Shown here: piece by piece, positions 15,974 to 24,576 of the stretch
Layout: each line of letters opens with the position of its first letter
Numbering within the stretch: the first letter of the stretch is position 1
Assembly: GCA_024688505.1 (NCBI GenBank)
Contig: JAILDZ010000116.1
Span: 1-44,340, forward strand
Origin: Lachnospiraceae bacterium
GTDB taxonomy: Bacteria; Bacillota; Clostridia; Lachnospirales; Lachnospiraceae
Direction: 5' to 3'
Length of the DNA: 44,340 bases
Translations under genes and position numbers: made by a program
Notes under the pieces: generated by a model
Database searches by the model: none
What the model was told of the DNA's origin: nothing
Seen by the model: the letters and a program-made list of their open reading frames with translations, nothing else

Positions 15974-16684
15974 ATGAGATACAGAATGGAAAGCAGAGTG
16001 CGGTACAGTGAGGCGGATGACAAAGGACGGCTTACCCTGCCGGATCTGGTGGACTACTTTCAGGATGTGGCCACATTTCACTCTGAAGATACGGGATTTA
16101 AAAATAAAACTCTTAGGGAAAAGCGCATGGGATGGTTCATACTCACATGGGAGATACGCCTTAATGAAATGCCTGCCATGGGAGAGAATATATATATAGA
16201 TACCTGGTCTGCAGGCTACAAATCTCTTATGGCATACAGAGATATGCAGGTATCCTCTACAGGTGGCAAAGTGTACGCAGACGCTCATTCCATTTGGACA
16301 CTGATGGACCTGAACAGGATGGTACCTATCAGAGTGCCTCAGGAAATGAAGGATGCCTATGGGGAGGATGAGCCCCTTGCCGGAGAATGGGGCCCCAGAA
16401 AGGTACCCACTCCCGAGGACTTAAGTAAAGTCTATGACTTCAGGGTGTCCCCGATGCATCTTGATACCAATCATCATATGAATAATAAATACTATGTGGA
16501 AGCAGCGGCTAAGTGTCTTCCGGAGGATTTCAAAATAGGAAGGATCCGCGTGGAATACAGAAAGCAGGCAGTGCTTAATGACGTGGTGACGGTGAGCAAA
16601 CGCGTGGGCGATGACATGACGGCTGTGGCGCTGCTTTCGGAAAGCGGAGACATATATTCCGTGGCTGAGTTTTACGGAGCATAG
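15974..16684 (+). CDS. Acyl-ACP thioesterase (FatA/FatB-like)
   Basis: A 236-aa double hot-dog thioesterase, usual for bacterial acyl-ACP thioesterases. N-terminal repeat: RYSEADDKGRLTLPDLVDYFQDVATFHSE and MGWFILTWEIRLNEMP. C-terminal repeat carries the catalytic Asn166 and His168 in HLDTNHHMNNKYYV, matching the plant D-x-N-x-H-x-N-N motif. It would release free fatty acids from acyl-ACP in the cytoplasm. AAGGAC precedes the start. Followed 3 nt later by the S1-domain gene; no functional link is evident between them beyond a shared transcript. Confidence 0.9.
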   Translation: MRYRMESRVRYSEADDKGRLTLPDLVDYFQDVATFHSEDTGFKNKTLREKRMGWFILTWEIRLNEMPAMGENIYIDTWSAGYKSLMAYRDMQVSSTGGKVYADAHSIWTLMDLNRMVPIRVPQEMKDAYGEDEPLAGEWGPRKVPTPEDLSKVYDFRVSPMHLDTNHHMNNKYYVEAAAKCLPEDFKIGRIRVEYRKQAVLNDVVTVSKRVGDDMTAVALLSESGDIYSVAEFYGA

Positions 16685-16687
16685 GAT

Positions 16688-17524
16688 ATGGAACTTGGAA
16701 AGATTAATAAGCTTAAAATAGAAAAGCTGACAGATATCGGAGCGTATCTCATCGATGAGAAGGCACCGAAGGAAGCCCATGTGCTCCTTCCGAAAAAACA
16801 GCTTCCGGAAGATGCAGCTATCGGTGCTGAGATCCGGGTGTTTTTATATAAAGATTCGAAGGATCGTCCCATTGCCACAGTAAACACTCCGCTCATCACA
16901 AAAGGGCAGGTGGCAGTGCTCTCGGTAAAGGAAGTGAATAAGATAGGTGCTTTCCTTGACATGGGGCTGGAGAGAGATCTCTTCATGCCGTATAAAGAGA
17001 TGAACGGACGTCCCGAAGCGGGTGACGAGGTACTGGTAAGGATGTATGAGGATAAGAGCCACAGGCTTTCTGCCAGTATGAAAGGGCTTTATCATCTTCT
17101 CAGTATGAATCCGCCGTATGTTATCGGAGATCAGGTTTCTGCCAGGATCTATGAATTCGGCCATGATTTCGGAACCTATGCCGCAGTGGATGATAAATAT
17201 TCCGCCATGATCCCCAGACATGAAGATGTGTCCCATCTTCGGATAGGCGATGTGATAAGCGCCAGGGTCACTAATGTGAAGGAAGACGGGAAGCTGGATA
17301 TATCCCTTCGGGGGAAAGCATACGAGGAGATAGAGACTGACAGTGAGAAGATCCTGTCACTTCTCAGGGAATATGCGGGAGTGCTTCCGTTTACGGAAAA
17401 GGCGGATCCTGCAGTGATAAAAAGAGAAACAGGTCTCACTAAAAATGCGTTTAAGCGGGCAGTGGGACATCTGTATAAAGAAAGACTGATAGACCTTTCT
17501 GACGGAAAGATCAGATTAGTGTGA
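16688..17524 (+). CDS. cvfB: CvfB-like S1 RNA-binding protein
   Basis: A 278-aa protein of the CvfB/YitL group: an N-terminal S1-like module (about 1-63, GKINKLKIEKLTDIGAYLID), a second (about 70-130, VAVLSVKEVNKIGAFLDMGLERDLFMPYKEM), a third (about 143-212, VSARIYEFGHDFGTYAAVDD), and a C-terminal winged helix (about 225-278, TGLTKNAFKRAVGHLYKERLIDL). In staphylococci CvfB binds RNA and affects virulence gene expression; here a general post-transcriptional role is inferred. The start lies 3 nt after the thioesterase stop, with AGGA as a weak ribosome site. Confidence 0.88.
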   Translation: MELGKINKLKIEKLTDIGAYLIDEKAPKEAHVLLPKKQLPEDAAIGAEIRVFLYKDSKDRPIATVNTPLITKGQVAVLSVKEVNKIGAFLDMGLERDLFMPYKEMNGRPEAGDEVLVRMYEDKSHRLSASMKGLYHLLSMNPPYVIGDQVSARIYEFGHDFGTYAAVDDKYSAMIPRHEDVSHLRIGDVISARVTNVKEDGKLDISLRGKAYEEIETDSEKILSLLREYAGVLPFTEKADPAVIKRETGLTKNAFKRAVGHLYKERLIDLSDGKIRLV

Positions 17525-17540
17525 CAAGGAGGAAAAGAAG

Positions 17541-17918
17541 ATGAAAAAAGTGATCAGTACAGACAAGGCACCGGCAGCTATCGGACCTTATTCACAGGCT
17601 ATCGAAGTAGGGGATATGGTATATACATCGGGTATCATACCCGTGGTACCGGAGACAGGAGAGATCCCTGACAGTGTGGAAGCACAGGCAGAGCAGGCAT
17701 TTAAGAACATGGGGAACCTTCTTAATGCAGCAGGTTCGGATATGGCAAATGTGGTGAAGACCACAGTGTTCATTAAGGAGATGAACGACTTCGGAAAGAT
17801 AAACGAAGTATATGCAAAGCATTTCCCCGAGCCCTATCCGTCCAGATCATGTGTGGAAGTGGCCAGACTTCCGAAGGATGTGCTCCTTGAAATAGAGGCT
17901 ATAGCTCTTAAAAAATAA
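17541..17918 (+). CDS. ridA: RidA family reactive intermediate deaminase
   Basis: A 125-aa RidA/YjgF protein of standard length. Signature residues: GPYSQA (15-20), YTSGIIPVVPETGEI, Arg102 in PSRSCVEVARLPKDVLLEIEAIA, which binds the imine carboxylate, and the terminal EIEAIA motif with Glu. RidA hydrolyses 2-aminoacrylate and related enamine/imine products of PLP enzymes to ketoacid and ammonia, sparing those enzymes from damage. Strong Shine-Dalgarno AAGGAGGAAAAG upstream. It follows the S1-domain gene by 16 nt and is followed by a glycosyltransferase 2 nt later. Confidence 0.95.
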   Translation: MKKVISTDKAPAAIGPYSQAIEVGDMVYTSGIIPVVPETGEIPDSVEAQAEQAFKNMGNLLNAAGSDMANVVKTTVFIKEMNDFGKINEVYAKHFPEPYPSRSCVEVARLPKDVLLEIEAIALKK

Positions 17919-17920
17919 AA

Positions 17921-19075
17921 ATGAAGATTCTGTACTATGCGTGGCAGGAATGGATGAAAGATGATGTGGTAGACACACTTTTATCCATGGGACATGATGT
18001 GAAGGTGGATCAGACCAAACGAACATCCTTCGATAAAGATGAGCATTTCGAAGAGGCATTCAGAAAGCGGCTTAAAGAAGGATATGACATGGTATTCACC
18101 ATGAATTATTTTCCCATCATATCGAACATATGTGAAAGCGAGGGCATCCTGTATTCCTCATGGATATCGGATTGCCCGAACCTTCCTTTATATTCCAGGT
18201 CTGTTTCAAATGCATGTAACAGGATCTTTTGTTTTGATAAAAACGAATGTGACGATCTTATATCCCGTGGGGCTAATGCATATTCCCTGCCCCTTGGGGT
18301 GAATATCGAAAGACTGAAAAGTGTGGCCACGTCAGAAAATGAATATCTGCATGACGTGAGCTTTCTGGGATCTTTTTATAAGAACTCATATAACCACCTG
18401 GAACAGGTGGCAAATATGCCGCAGCGTCTCAGGGGATATATTGACGGGATCTCCAGATGCCAGCTTCGACTGTACGGGTATGACCTCATAGGAGAAGCAT
18501 TCGATGCTGCTCATGTGGAAGAGCTTTCCCGCATAGCTCTGGTGGATCTGGGGGAACAGTACGAGAAAAGAAATGCGGATATCTATCGGGACTGGATCCG
18601 GAAAAATGTAACTGTGATAGAGCGCGAAGAGATTATGCTAAGTATTGCAAAGCGCTTTAAAATAAGCATTGCTACTGATAAGCTGCCGGAGTCCATGGAG
18701 CATCTTTCGAATGTAAAGAAACTGGGATATGCGGATTATTATAAAGATATGCCGGCTATCTTCAGACGAAGCAAGATAAACCTAAATTTCAGCCTTCGCT
18801 CCATCTTAAGCGGCATACCCCTTCGTGTGACGGATGTGCTGGGAGCAGGAGGATTTATCATTACTAATTTCCAGCCGGAAATGTCTCTCTATTTTGAAAA
18901 CGGGGATAATATAGTCTGGTTTGAAAGTCCGGAACAGCTTCTGGATCTGATAGACTATTATCTGACTCACGACACGGAACGTGAGGCTATCCGCACTCGC
19001 GGATACGAGACCGCCTGTGAGGTGTTCTCATACCGTAGACTCCTTGGTATCCTGCTGGATGCCGCCATGTCTTAG
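17921..19075 (+). CDS. CgeB-like glycosyltransferase (DUF3880 + glycosyl transferase group 1)
   Basis: A 384-aa GT-B type protein. N-terminal half (about 1-150) matches the DUF3880 pattern: MKILYYAWQEWMKDDVVDTLLSMGHDV, VFTMNYFPIISNICESEGILYSSWISDCPNL and CFDKNECDDLISRGANAYSLPLGVN. C-terminal half (about 265-384) is the CgeB-type donor-binding domain: KINLNFSLRSILSGIPLRVTDVLGAGGFIITNFQPEMSLYF and a terminal RGYETACEVFSYRRL. Cytoplasmic; acceptor unknown. Such proteins are often linked to spore-coat or surface-protein glycosylation. The C-terminal half of the glycosyltransferase on the opposite strand downstream is of the same kind, suggesting related surface work. No Shine-Dalgarno is visible, so translation probably couples to ridA. 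Confidence 0.85.
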   Translation: MKILYYAWQEWMKDDVVDTLLSMGHDVKVDQTKRTSFDKDEHFEEAFRKRLKEGYDMVFTMNYFPIISNICESEGILYSSWISDCPNLPLYSRSVSNACNRIFCFDKNECDDLISRGANAYSLPLGVNIERLKSVATSENEYLHDVSFLGSFYKNSYNHLEQVANMPQRLRGYIDGISRCQLRLYGYDLIGEAFDAAHVEELSRIALVDLGEQYEKRNADIYRDWIRKNVTVIEREEIMLSIAKRFKISIATDKLPESMEHLSNVKKLGYADYYKDMPAIFRRSKINLNFSLRSILSGIPLRVTDVLGAGGFIITNFQPEMSLYFENGDNIVWFESPEQLLDLIDYYLTHDTEREAIRTRGYETACEVFSYRRLLGILLDAAMS

Positions 19076-19108
19076 GATTACAGCCGGGAATGACATGAGA
19101 GGAGAATT

Positions 19109-19588
19109 ATGAATTCATACAAAAGATTTCCGCAAAGAACAATGCAATTGAAAAACCCCAAATTTGGAGCGCGTTATTATCTCAATGGTCACAGGTATGT
19201 TTATTACGTGGATAAAAAGCCCAGATATTATTTCAGTGACAGACCATACACTCTGGATGATGCCAGAAAGTGGAAAAAAAGGACTGTGTTCTGGCTCATC
19301 GTTTTTGATCTGATTATAGGGTGGACGGTATTCTCCTGTTTCCCGGGAATGGATGACCTCATAATGCTTCTGCTGTATTTAGTAGTTCTTGGAATGTTTG
19401 TAGTTGGTGTAATCTACCTTATATTTGCACTCCCGCTTAATCCGGAGAAAGATCCTATGCTGGAGTCATATATATGCACCAGCGATTTCAAAAGACCGGA
19501 TGAAGTGATCTGCAATTATTGCGGAGGAGTGTATGCTGATGGGGCTCACGAGGTTTGCCCGCATTGTAAGATAAGTATAAACAGTTGA
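19109..19588 (+). CDS. Small membrane protein with C-terminal zinc ribbon
   Basis: I do not recognise a named family for this 159-aa protein. Residues 1-57 are basic and Tyr-rich (RYYLNGHRYVYYVDKKPRYYFSDRP), TM1 is at about 59-77 and TM2 at about 83-109, and the tail carries a C4 zinc ribbon: C135, C138, C150, C153 (CNYCGG...CPHC). Both ends would face the cytoplasm. AGAGGAGA precedes the start. Zinc-ribbon membrane proteins of this size are common in Lachnospiraceae, with no known role. It is convergent with the large glycosyltransferase (18 nt gap). Confidence 0.75.
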   Translation: MNSYKRFPQRTMQLKNPKFGARYYLNGHRYVYYVDKKPRYYFSDRPYTLDDARKWKKRTVFWLIVFDLIIGWTVFSCFPGMDDLIMLLLYLVVLGMFVVGVIYLIFALPLNPEKDPMLESYICTSDFKRPDEVICNYCGGVYADGAHEVCPHCKISINS

Positions 19589-19606
19589 CAGGATAAGGTC
19601 TCCTGA

Positions 19607-21871
19607 TCACAGATATTTTAGCAGATCTTCATGCAGCTCTTTCGCCCGCGCCGCCCAGGTGTGGGAGGAAAGAGCTTTTTTTCTGCCATTATTTGCCATG
19701 GTCTGCATTTTCTCCGAAGAAGAAAAGATAGCTTTTAAAGCATCCGGAAGAGACGCAATTTCACTCAGCTCAAACATAAAGAGCTCCGCATCATTATAGT
19801 TATCGGAAGCAGGATTATAGGACACAAATTCCTCCCTCATATATACGGAACTGTCAGTCACCGTAAAGGCTCCTTGCAGCATCCCGTTAAACACACGGTC
19901 ATGGGTGCCGTCCTTAAACCAGGTCATGGTGGAAAGCACACACTTTGTATCCTTCATAAGTTCCACAATCTCATAAGCGGAAACACGTCCTTTAAAATCA
20001 AGAGTGGGGCAGTCCTGTATCCATTCACACACATCCCAGCCCGTACCGTAGAGGGTGATATGCAGTCCGGCTTCTGCCAGAGTGCGTACCGTAAGCTCTC
20101 TGAAATGTGACACTATAAGAAGATCGATATAGTGAAGTTCTTCTATCAGAGTGCAAAGATCCGGATCGGAAAGGTTGATGCCCGCATTATTAAGGCAGGT
20201 TTCTATGGCTTCTTCCGTGGTAAGGGAAGGATGTTCTAACATAAGGGCATAGGCATTATCAGCTACGGATTTGGCATCAAAATTATATTTGGCAAAATCC
20301 GGCATCATCTCATATGCGAATTTTCTGGAGATCCCGCCGGCATAGAGGATATCTATGGACCTTTCCGTTATGGGCTTTACAGGTCCGGGGAGGAGCTTAC
20401 CGCCGTGTCCCAGGAATCCCACTGTGGGGATCGTGGGATAAAACCGCTGCATGTATCGCATATGGTTTCTGTCCGGACAAAGAACTATAGCATTTGACGG
20501 GGCATCATCCAGGGCCTTTTTATGACAGAAGGGATGATCCATAAGGATGTTTATCACGGGGATATTCAGAGCTTCCCAGAGATTGGTGCCCGGTGTGATC
20601 TCCGTATTAAAGGCCAGGTTATTAAAGGTGATGCAGGCCTTCACAGGAGTCTTAATAAAGTCATATAGGAGCCCCAGGCTTTTTACCATATCTTTTGAGT
20701 CAAAGAGAAATGTCTCATAACCCAGCTCTTCGAAAGCAGGGATCAGTTCATAGGTGAAGATATCCAGGATGTCATAGACACCCACGGCAAATATCAGTTT
20801 ATCTTTTGGTCTGTTTTCTATCAGCGAAAGGACTTTATCTTTGAACAGATCATATGAAAAATGTTCATCGTAAACCTTCCTGCTTTCAAAGCAAAGACCG
20901 GCGTAATCTAAAGGACGATTCAAGGCTTCCCTGATCTTTTCGCATAAGGCATTCGGATCATCCGGAGGACAGGTATAGGCATTGTCTCCATCTTTAAGAT
21001 AATGTGCGATACCGCACACATCAGTGATTATACAGGGACGGTTCATCATCATGGCTTCTGCTGCCACTGTGGGAATGGGATCCACACGGGAGGGCACTAT
21101 GAGATAGTCCATGGTTGCCATGACTTCCATCATCTTGTCATGAGAAAGGGACGAGAGTTTATGAACGTTTTCGTATCTGCCGCAAAGAGCAGAGACAGCA
21201 CTGAAGACCTCATCATCTACCATATCTTCCTTTCCGCAGAAAAGGAATTCACAGCGTTTAAGGTCTTCTTCCGGCAGGAGTTCAATGGCTTTGCAAAGCA
21301 CATCCTGAGCCTTCACTGCGGAATATGTCCCTGAAGTGACAAAATGCATCCTGTCGGGATACAGCCAGGGATTTATGGTGCATGATATGTCTCTTGACAC
21401 ATCCCTCACGCCGAAATGCAGGATGGAAGTGTCAGCATCATAGCGCCGTTTTATCACTTCCTGCACGTAATGTCCCACTGAAAAGACCTTGATATTCGAG
21501 GTCAGATTTTTGAAATTGGGAAGGACTTTTTTGAAGTAATCAAAGTACTGTTCGCCTTCATGGATCCACCATATCACGGGAGTATGGGATCCGTTCATCA
21601 CATGGATCACCTGATAGCATATGAGGGTATTACAGATCACTGTATCGAAGGATTCCGCATAGGGACGAAAGGCATCTCTGTCGTTAAAGAAATCATCTTT
21701 GATCTCTATAGAAATACCCATTTCTTCTATTTCAGTCCGAAGTTCCCCTTCCAGAAGGGAGATGAGGGAAATGTCATACCCTGCATCCTTACAGATACGT
21801 ATCATATCAAGGAGCACGATGGGTGCCCCGGTCCGGGAAAGCTGATGTGTGATGAACAAAATCTTTTTCAT
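19607..21871 (-). CDS. Two-domain glycosyltransferase (GT4 + CgeB-like)
   Basis: A 754-aa fusion. Residues 1-355 are a GT4-type GT-B enzyme: MKKILFITHQLSRTGAPIVLLD at the start, HFVTSGTYSAVKAQDVL, and the nucleotide-sugar contact motif VPSRVDPIPTVAAEAM (259-274) with its conserved Glu, then GIAHYLKDGDNAYTCPPDD. Residues about 360-754 form a second GT-B unit with a CgeB-like end: ILYAGGISRKFAYE, LYGTGWDVCE, HDRVFNGMLQGAFTVTDSS and a terminal HTWAARAKELHEDLLKYL. Both halves appear intact, so it may add two sugars in sequence. It lies on the opposite strand to its neighbours, between another CgeB-like gene and an esterase/galT/acyltransferase cluster, fitting surface glycan or glycoprotein assembly. 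Acceptor unknown. Confidence 0.85.
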   Translation of the reverse strand: MKKILFITHQLSRTGAPIVLLDMIRICKDAGYDISLISLLEGELRTEIEEMGISIEIKDDFFNDRDAFRPYAESFDTVICNTLICYQVIHVMNGSHTPVIWWIHEGEQYFDYFKKVLPNFKNLTSNIKVFSVGHYVQEVIKRRYDADTSILHFGVRDVSRDISCTINPWLYPDRMHFVTSGTYSAVKAQDVLCKAIELLPEEDLKRCEFLFCGKEDMVDDEVFSAVSALCGRYENVHKLSSLSHDKMMEVMATMDYLIVPSRVDPIPTVAAEAMMMNRPCIITDVCGIAHYLKDGDNAYTCPPDDPNALCEKIREALNRPLDYAGLCFESRKVYDEHFSYDLFKDKVLSLIENRPKDKLIFAVGVYDILDIFTYELIPAFEELGYETFLFDSKDMVKSLGLLYDFIKTPVKACITFNNLAFNTEITPGTNLWEALNIPVINILMDHPFCHKKALDDAPSNAIVLCPDRNHMRYMQRFYPTIPTVGFLGHGGKLLPGPVKPITERSIDILYAGGISRKFAYEMMPDFAKYNFDAKSVADNAYALMLEHPSLTTEEAIETCLNNAGINLSDPDLCTLIEELHYIDLLIVSHFRELTVRTLAEAGLHITLYGTGWDVCEWIQDCPTLDFKGRVSAYEIVELMKDTKCVLSTMTWFKDGTHDRVFNGMLQGAFTVTDSSVYMREEFVSYNPASDNYNDAELFMFELSEIASLPDALKAIFSSSEKMQTMANNGRKKALSSHTWAARAKELHEDLLKYL

Positions 21872-21879
21872 GGTGATAA

Positions 21880-21926
21880 CCTCTGTCTGCTAGAAAATCC
21901 TTGCTGCAGCTTGGAGCAGCGACAGA
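21880..21926 (-). promoter_or_regulatory. Leader stem-loop overlapping the Shine-Dalgarno of the two-domain glycosyltransferase
   Basis: In the minus-strand transcript, TCTGTC (21926-21921) can pair with GACAGA (21887-21882), enclosing a GCTGC/GCAGC hairpin (21920-21916 with 21907-21903). The 3' arm runs directly into AGAGG (21884-21880), the only Shine-Dalgarno candidate, 8 nt before the ATG. Pairing would mask the ribosome site. Stems are short, so this is tentative. Confidence 0.35.
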
Positions 21927-22017
21927 CGATCCGGCCGGGCGCAGTCCCCAAGAAATATAGACTTTTACCTGTTTCAATGATAACATAGGGGGTACGAAAT
22001 TGGAAAGGTAAGTAGAG

Positions 22018-24573
22018 ATGAAAAAGAAAACAGTACGCTTCATAGCTCTGCTTCTGGTAATCTTCATGGCGGTGATGGCCGTGGCATCCATGCTTCTTTC
22101 AGGATGCGCTGCGACGGAAACGCAGGGGAATACTTCAAGCATTGAAACAAAGATAGAGGGATGTGACTATACAGTCACACTCCCTGCGGGCTATGATGAA
22201 GAGGGTACCACCAGGTACCCATGTTTTTACTTGATGCCAAGTAACGGTCTGGATGCTTCTCAAAACACCTCAAATATGGATATGGATGAGTTCATGGATT
22301 CATTGGATGGAGTAGAGATGATCATAGTATCCGTCTCATTTGAAGAAAACACTGATCCATATAAGATTATGCATGATGTGATCGCTGAAGTGGATGCTTC
22401 ATTTCGTACCGTGCCGGATCCGGAAGCCAGGGTAATAGCAGGAGATAATGTGGGCGGATACCTGGCCATGGCACTTGCTTATACAGACGGGAATAAAGGA
22501 TTTAAGCAGGAGGCAGACACCTTCATGGGTGTGGGGTGCATCCAGGGAAATTTCACAGGAGAGGATAATCCCTGGATAGAAAAGTACGGAGATCTGTCGA
22601 AGATCATCACTGACGGAAAACTCACATACCAGGGCACAAATGAATTCTATACATATATGAGCGCTGCATCCGAAGAACCGGGTTCATATGTTAAGGGCGG
22701 GGCAAATAAGATCATTTCTGACTTTATAGAAAGAGGCACCGCTTATGACAGCAGCAATTATGCGTATTATGGAAACGGTGGCCCGGATGTGATAAATCTC
22801 ACCATAAAAAACGGTATGGCCGATGATGCCTTTTATGCCAATGAGTATAAAGACCTGGTGAAAGGATACTCAGACAGGCTGATGAAGGATCTGATCTCGG
22901 GGCATATTGAGACAGACCCTGCCGCCATAGAGGAAAACGAGGCGGAAGTGCGGGCTTTCTATACTCTGAACATGGATGAAAAGCTAAGCTCATTCTTCCC
23001 CGGTGAAGATGAAGTGATCACTCTGTCCTATGTGGTTACAGATCCCGAAACAAATGAAAGACTGGCAGATCCTGTGACAGAGGATGTGGCGATAGCAGAA
23101 GGACAGCAGGAAAGCGAATACCCCAGAATGATCCCGAATGTGGTACGGGGAGAGTTTTCAAATGTGGTTCTTTATGCGACTGTTCTCGGATATGAATATG
23201 AGCTGGCATCAACACCCCTCATAAGGAAGCAGGAGGCAGACACATCTAATGGAGAATACTTTATGGACCTTTCCGGTGGCTGGCAGTTTAACACTGTAAA
23301 CGGGATGAATATCACATCACTTCCATCGGATTATAAGACATGGGAAACAGTGACACCCTGCCTGGGATGGTGGGACAGTTCCTTTGCCGCATCACAGGAT
23401 ATGAGCGGATATATGGGAGCTGTGTGGTACGCGAAGGAGTTTAGTATACCTTCGGATTTCCCTGCAGGTGAAGGTAAAAACTATGAGCTTTCACTGGGAT
23501 GCATAGATGAGACGGATGTATGCTTCGTAAACGGAGAGATGGTGGGATACACAGGTGCGGACCCGGAGACCTTAAGACCCGTGGACAACGCATGGGATAG
23601 GGAGAGAAACTACACTGTACCCTCTGAACTTCTGAATGTCGGCGGTGTCAACGAGATACTGCTTCTAGTATGTAACACATCGGGAGACGGCGGGTGGTAT
23701 AGCGGACACCCAATGATAAAGCTTTCGGATGAAGAAGCTGCACCGAAAGATGTTCCCGAGAAAAATGATTCAGGTTTTATCGAGATCACCATGCCGTCCG
23801 CATACAGAGCATCCGCACTGAAAGCTGAGACAGATACTGTGGATGAGGATATGCTTATCCTCCTGCCGAAAGGATATGATGACGAAAAGAATGCCGCCAA
23901 GGCATATCCTGTGGTATATGTGCTGCATCAGATGGGAAGCACTCCCCGGTCATATGCAGCCGATCATATGGATGAGATGATTTTAAACGCTATGGAAGAA
24001 GGCACTCTGCCGGAAATGATCCTGGTGCTACCGAACAGCTCAGGCGAAAGCTGGTGGAGGGGCGACTGGGATAAAATGGTGGCAGAAGAGATCATCCCCT
24101 ATATAGACAGCAACTACCGCACCATGAACACCCGCGATGCCAGATACATAGTGGGCGCATCCATGGGAGGATGCGGAGCGTATGAGATAGCGCTGAATCA
24201 TCCGGATCTGTTCTCCGGAGTGGCCAGCTTTTTCGGAGCCATAAACATGGGAGACAATCCCCTCAAAAAGATGCTTTCAATGTCCGGCAGCGATCTTTCG
24301 CAGTTTAAACATTTCATGGTGGTGGGTAACAGGGACCTCTATAAATTCGGTATTCCCACCATTCTTCTGGACAGACATTTAAGAGAGCAGGGAGTGGAAC
24401 ACTTCTTTGAACTGGGAGACGGCGGACATGACAGCGAGTTTTGTATGCCATACGTGGTGAAAGCCTTTTCATATATCATGGATACAGGTGCTTCATATAC
24501 TATGGAGGACAGATCATCTGAGGACGCGGCTTATGATACAAATGAAGAAGAATCTTTAGAGCAGGAGGAATAG
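22018..24573 (+). CDS. Large esterase lipoprotein: dead esterase domain + sugar-binding-like domain + active esterase domain
   Basis: An 851-aa extracellular lipoprotein: signal 1-30 with lipobox L-L-S-G-C (Cys30). Domain 1 (about 45-320) has the esterase D-like layout (YTVTLPAGYDEEG...) but the nucleophile elbow reads AGDNVGG (141-147), Asn144 replacing Ser. A central beta-rich domain (about 425-590; DLSGGWQFNT, WDSSFAASQDMSGYMGAVWYAKEF, WDRERNYTVPSELL) resembles the jelly-roll sugar-binding domain of GH2 enzymes and sialate esterases. Domain 3 (about 610-840) is a complete esterase D-type hydrolase: Ser715 in GASMGG, Asp773 in VVGNRD, His804 in GDGGHDSEF. Likely a deacetylase or feruloyl-type esterase on plant polysaccharide; substrate is inference. 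Its last codons hold the Shine-Dalgarno of galT. Confidence 0.85.
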   Translation: MKKKTVRFIALLLVIFMAVMAVASMLLSGCAATETQGNTSSIETKIEGCDYTVTLPAGYDEEGTTRYPCFYLMPSNGLDASQNTSNMDMDEFMDSLDGVEMIIVSVSFEENTDPYKIMHDVIAEVDASFRTVPDPEARVIAGDNVGGYLAMALAYTDGNKGFKQEADTFMGVGCIQGNFTGEDNPWIEKYGDLSKIITDGKLTYQGTNEFYTYMSAASEEPGSYVKGGANKIISDFIERGTAYDSSNYAYYGNGGPDVINLTIKNGMADDAFYANEYKDLVKGYSDRLMKDLISGHIETDPAAIEENEAEVRAFYTLNMDEKLSSFFPGEDEVITLSYVVTDPETNERLADPVTEDVAIAEGQQESEYPRMIPNVVRGEFSNVVLYATVLGYEYELASTPLIRKQEADTSNGEYFMDLSGGWQFNTVNGMNITSLPSDYKTWETVTPCLGWWDSSFAASQDMSGYMGAVWYAKEFSIPSDFPAGEGKNYELSLGCIDETDVCFVNGEMVGYTGADPETLRPVDNAWDRERNYTVPSELLNVGGVNEILLLVCNTSGDGGWYSGHPMIKLSDEEAAPKDVPEKNDSGFIEITMPSAYRASALKAETDTVDEDMLILLPKGYDDEKNAAKAYPVVYVLHQMGSTPRSYAADHMDEMILNAMEEGTLPEMILVLPNSSGESWWRGDWDKMVAEEIIPYIDSNYRTMNTRDARYIVGASMGGCGAYEIALNHPDLFSGVASFFGAINMGDNPLKKMLSMSGSDLSQFKHFMVVGNRDLYKFGIPTILLDRHLREQGVEHFFELGDGGHDSEFCMPYVVKAFSYIMDTGASYTMEDRSSEDAAYDTNEEESLEQEE

Positions 24574-24576
24574 AAG

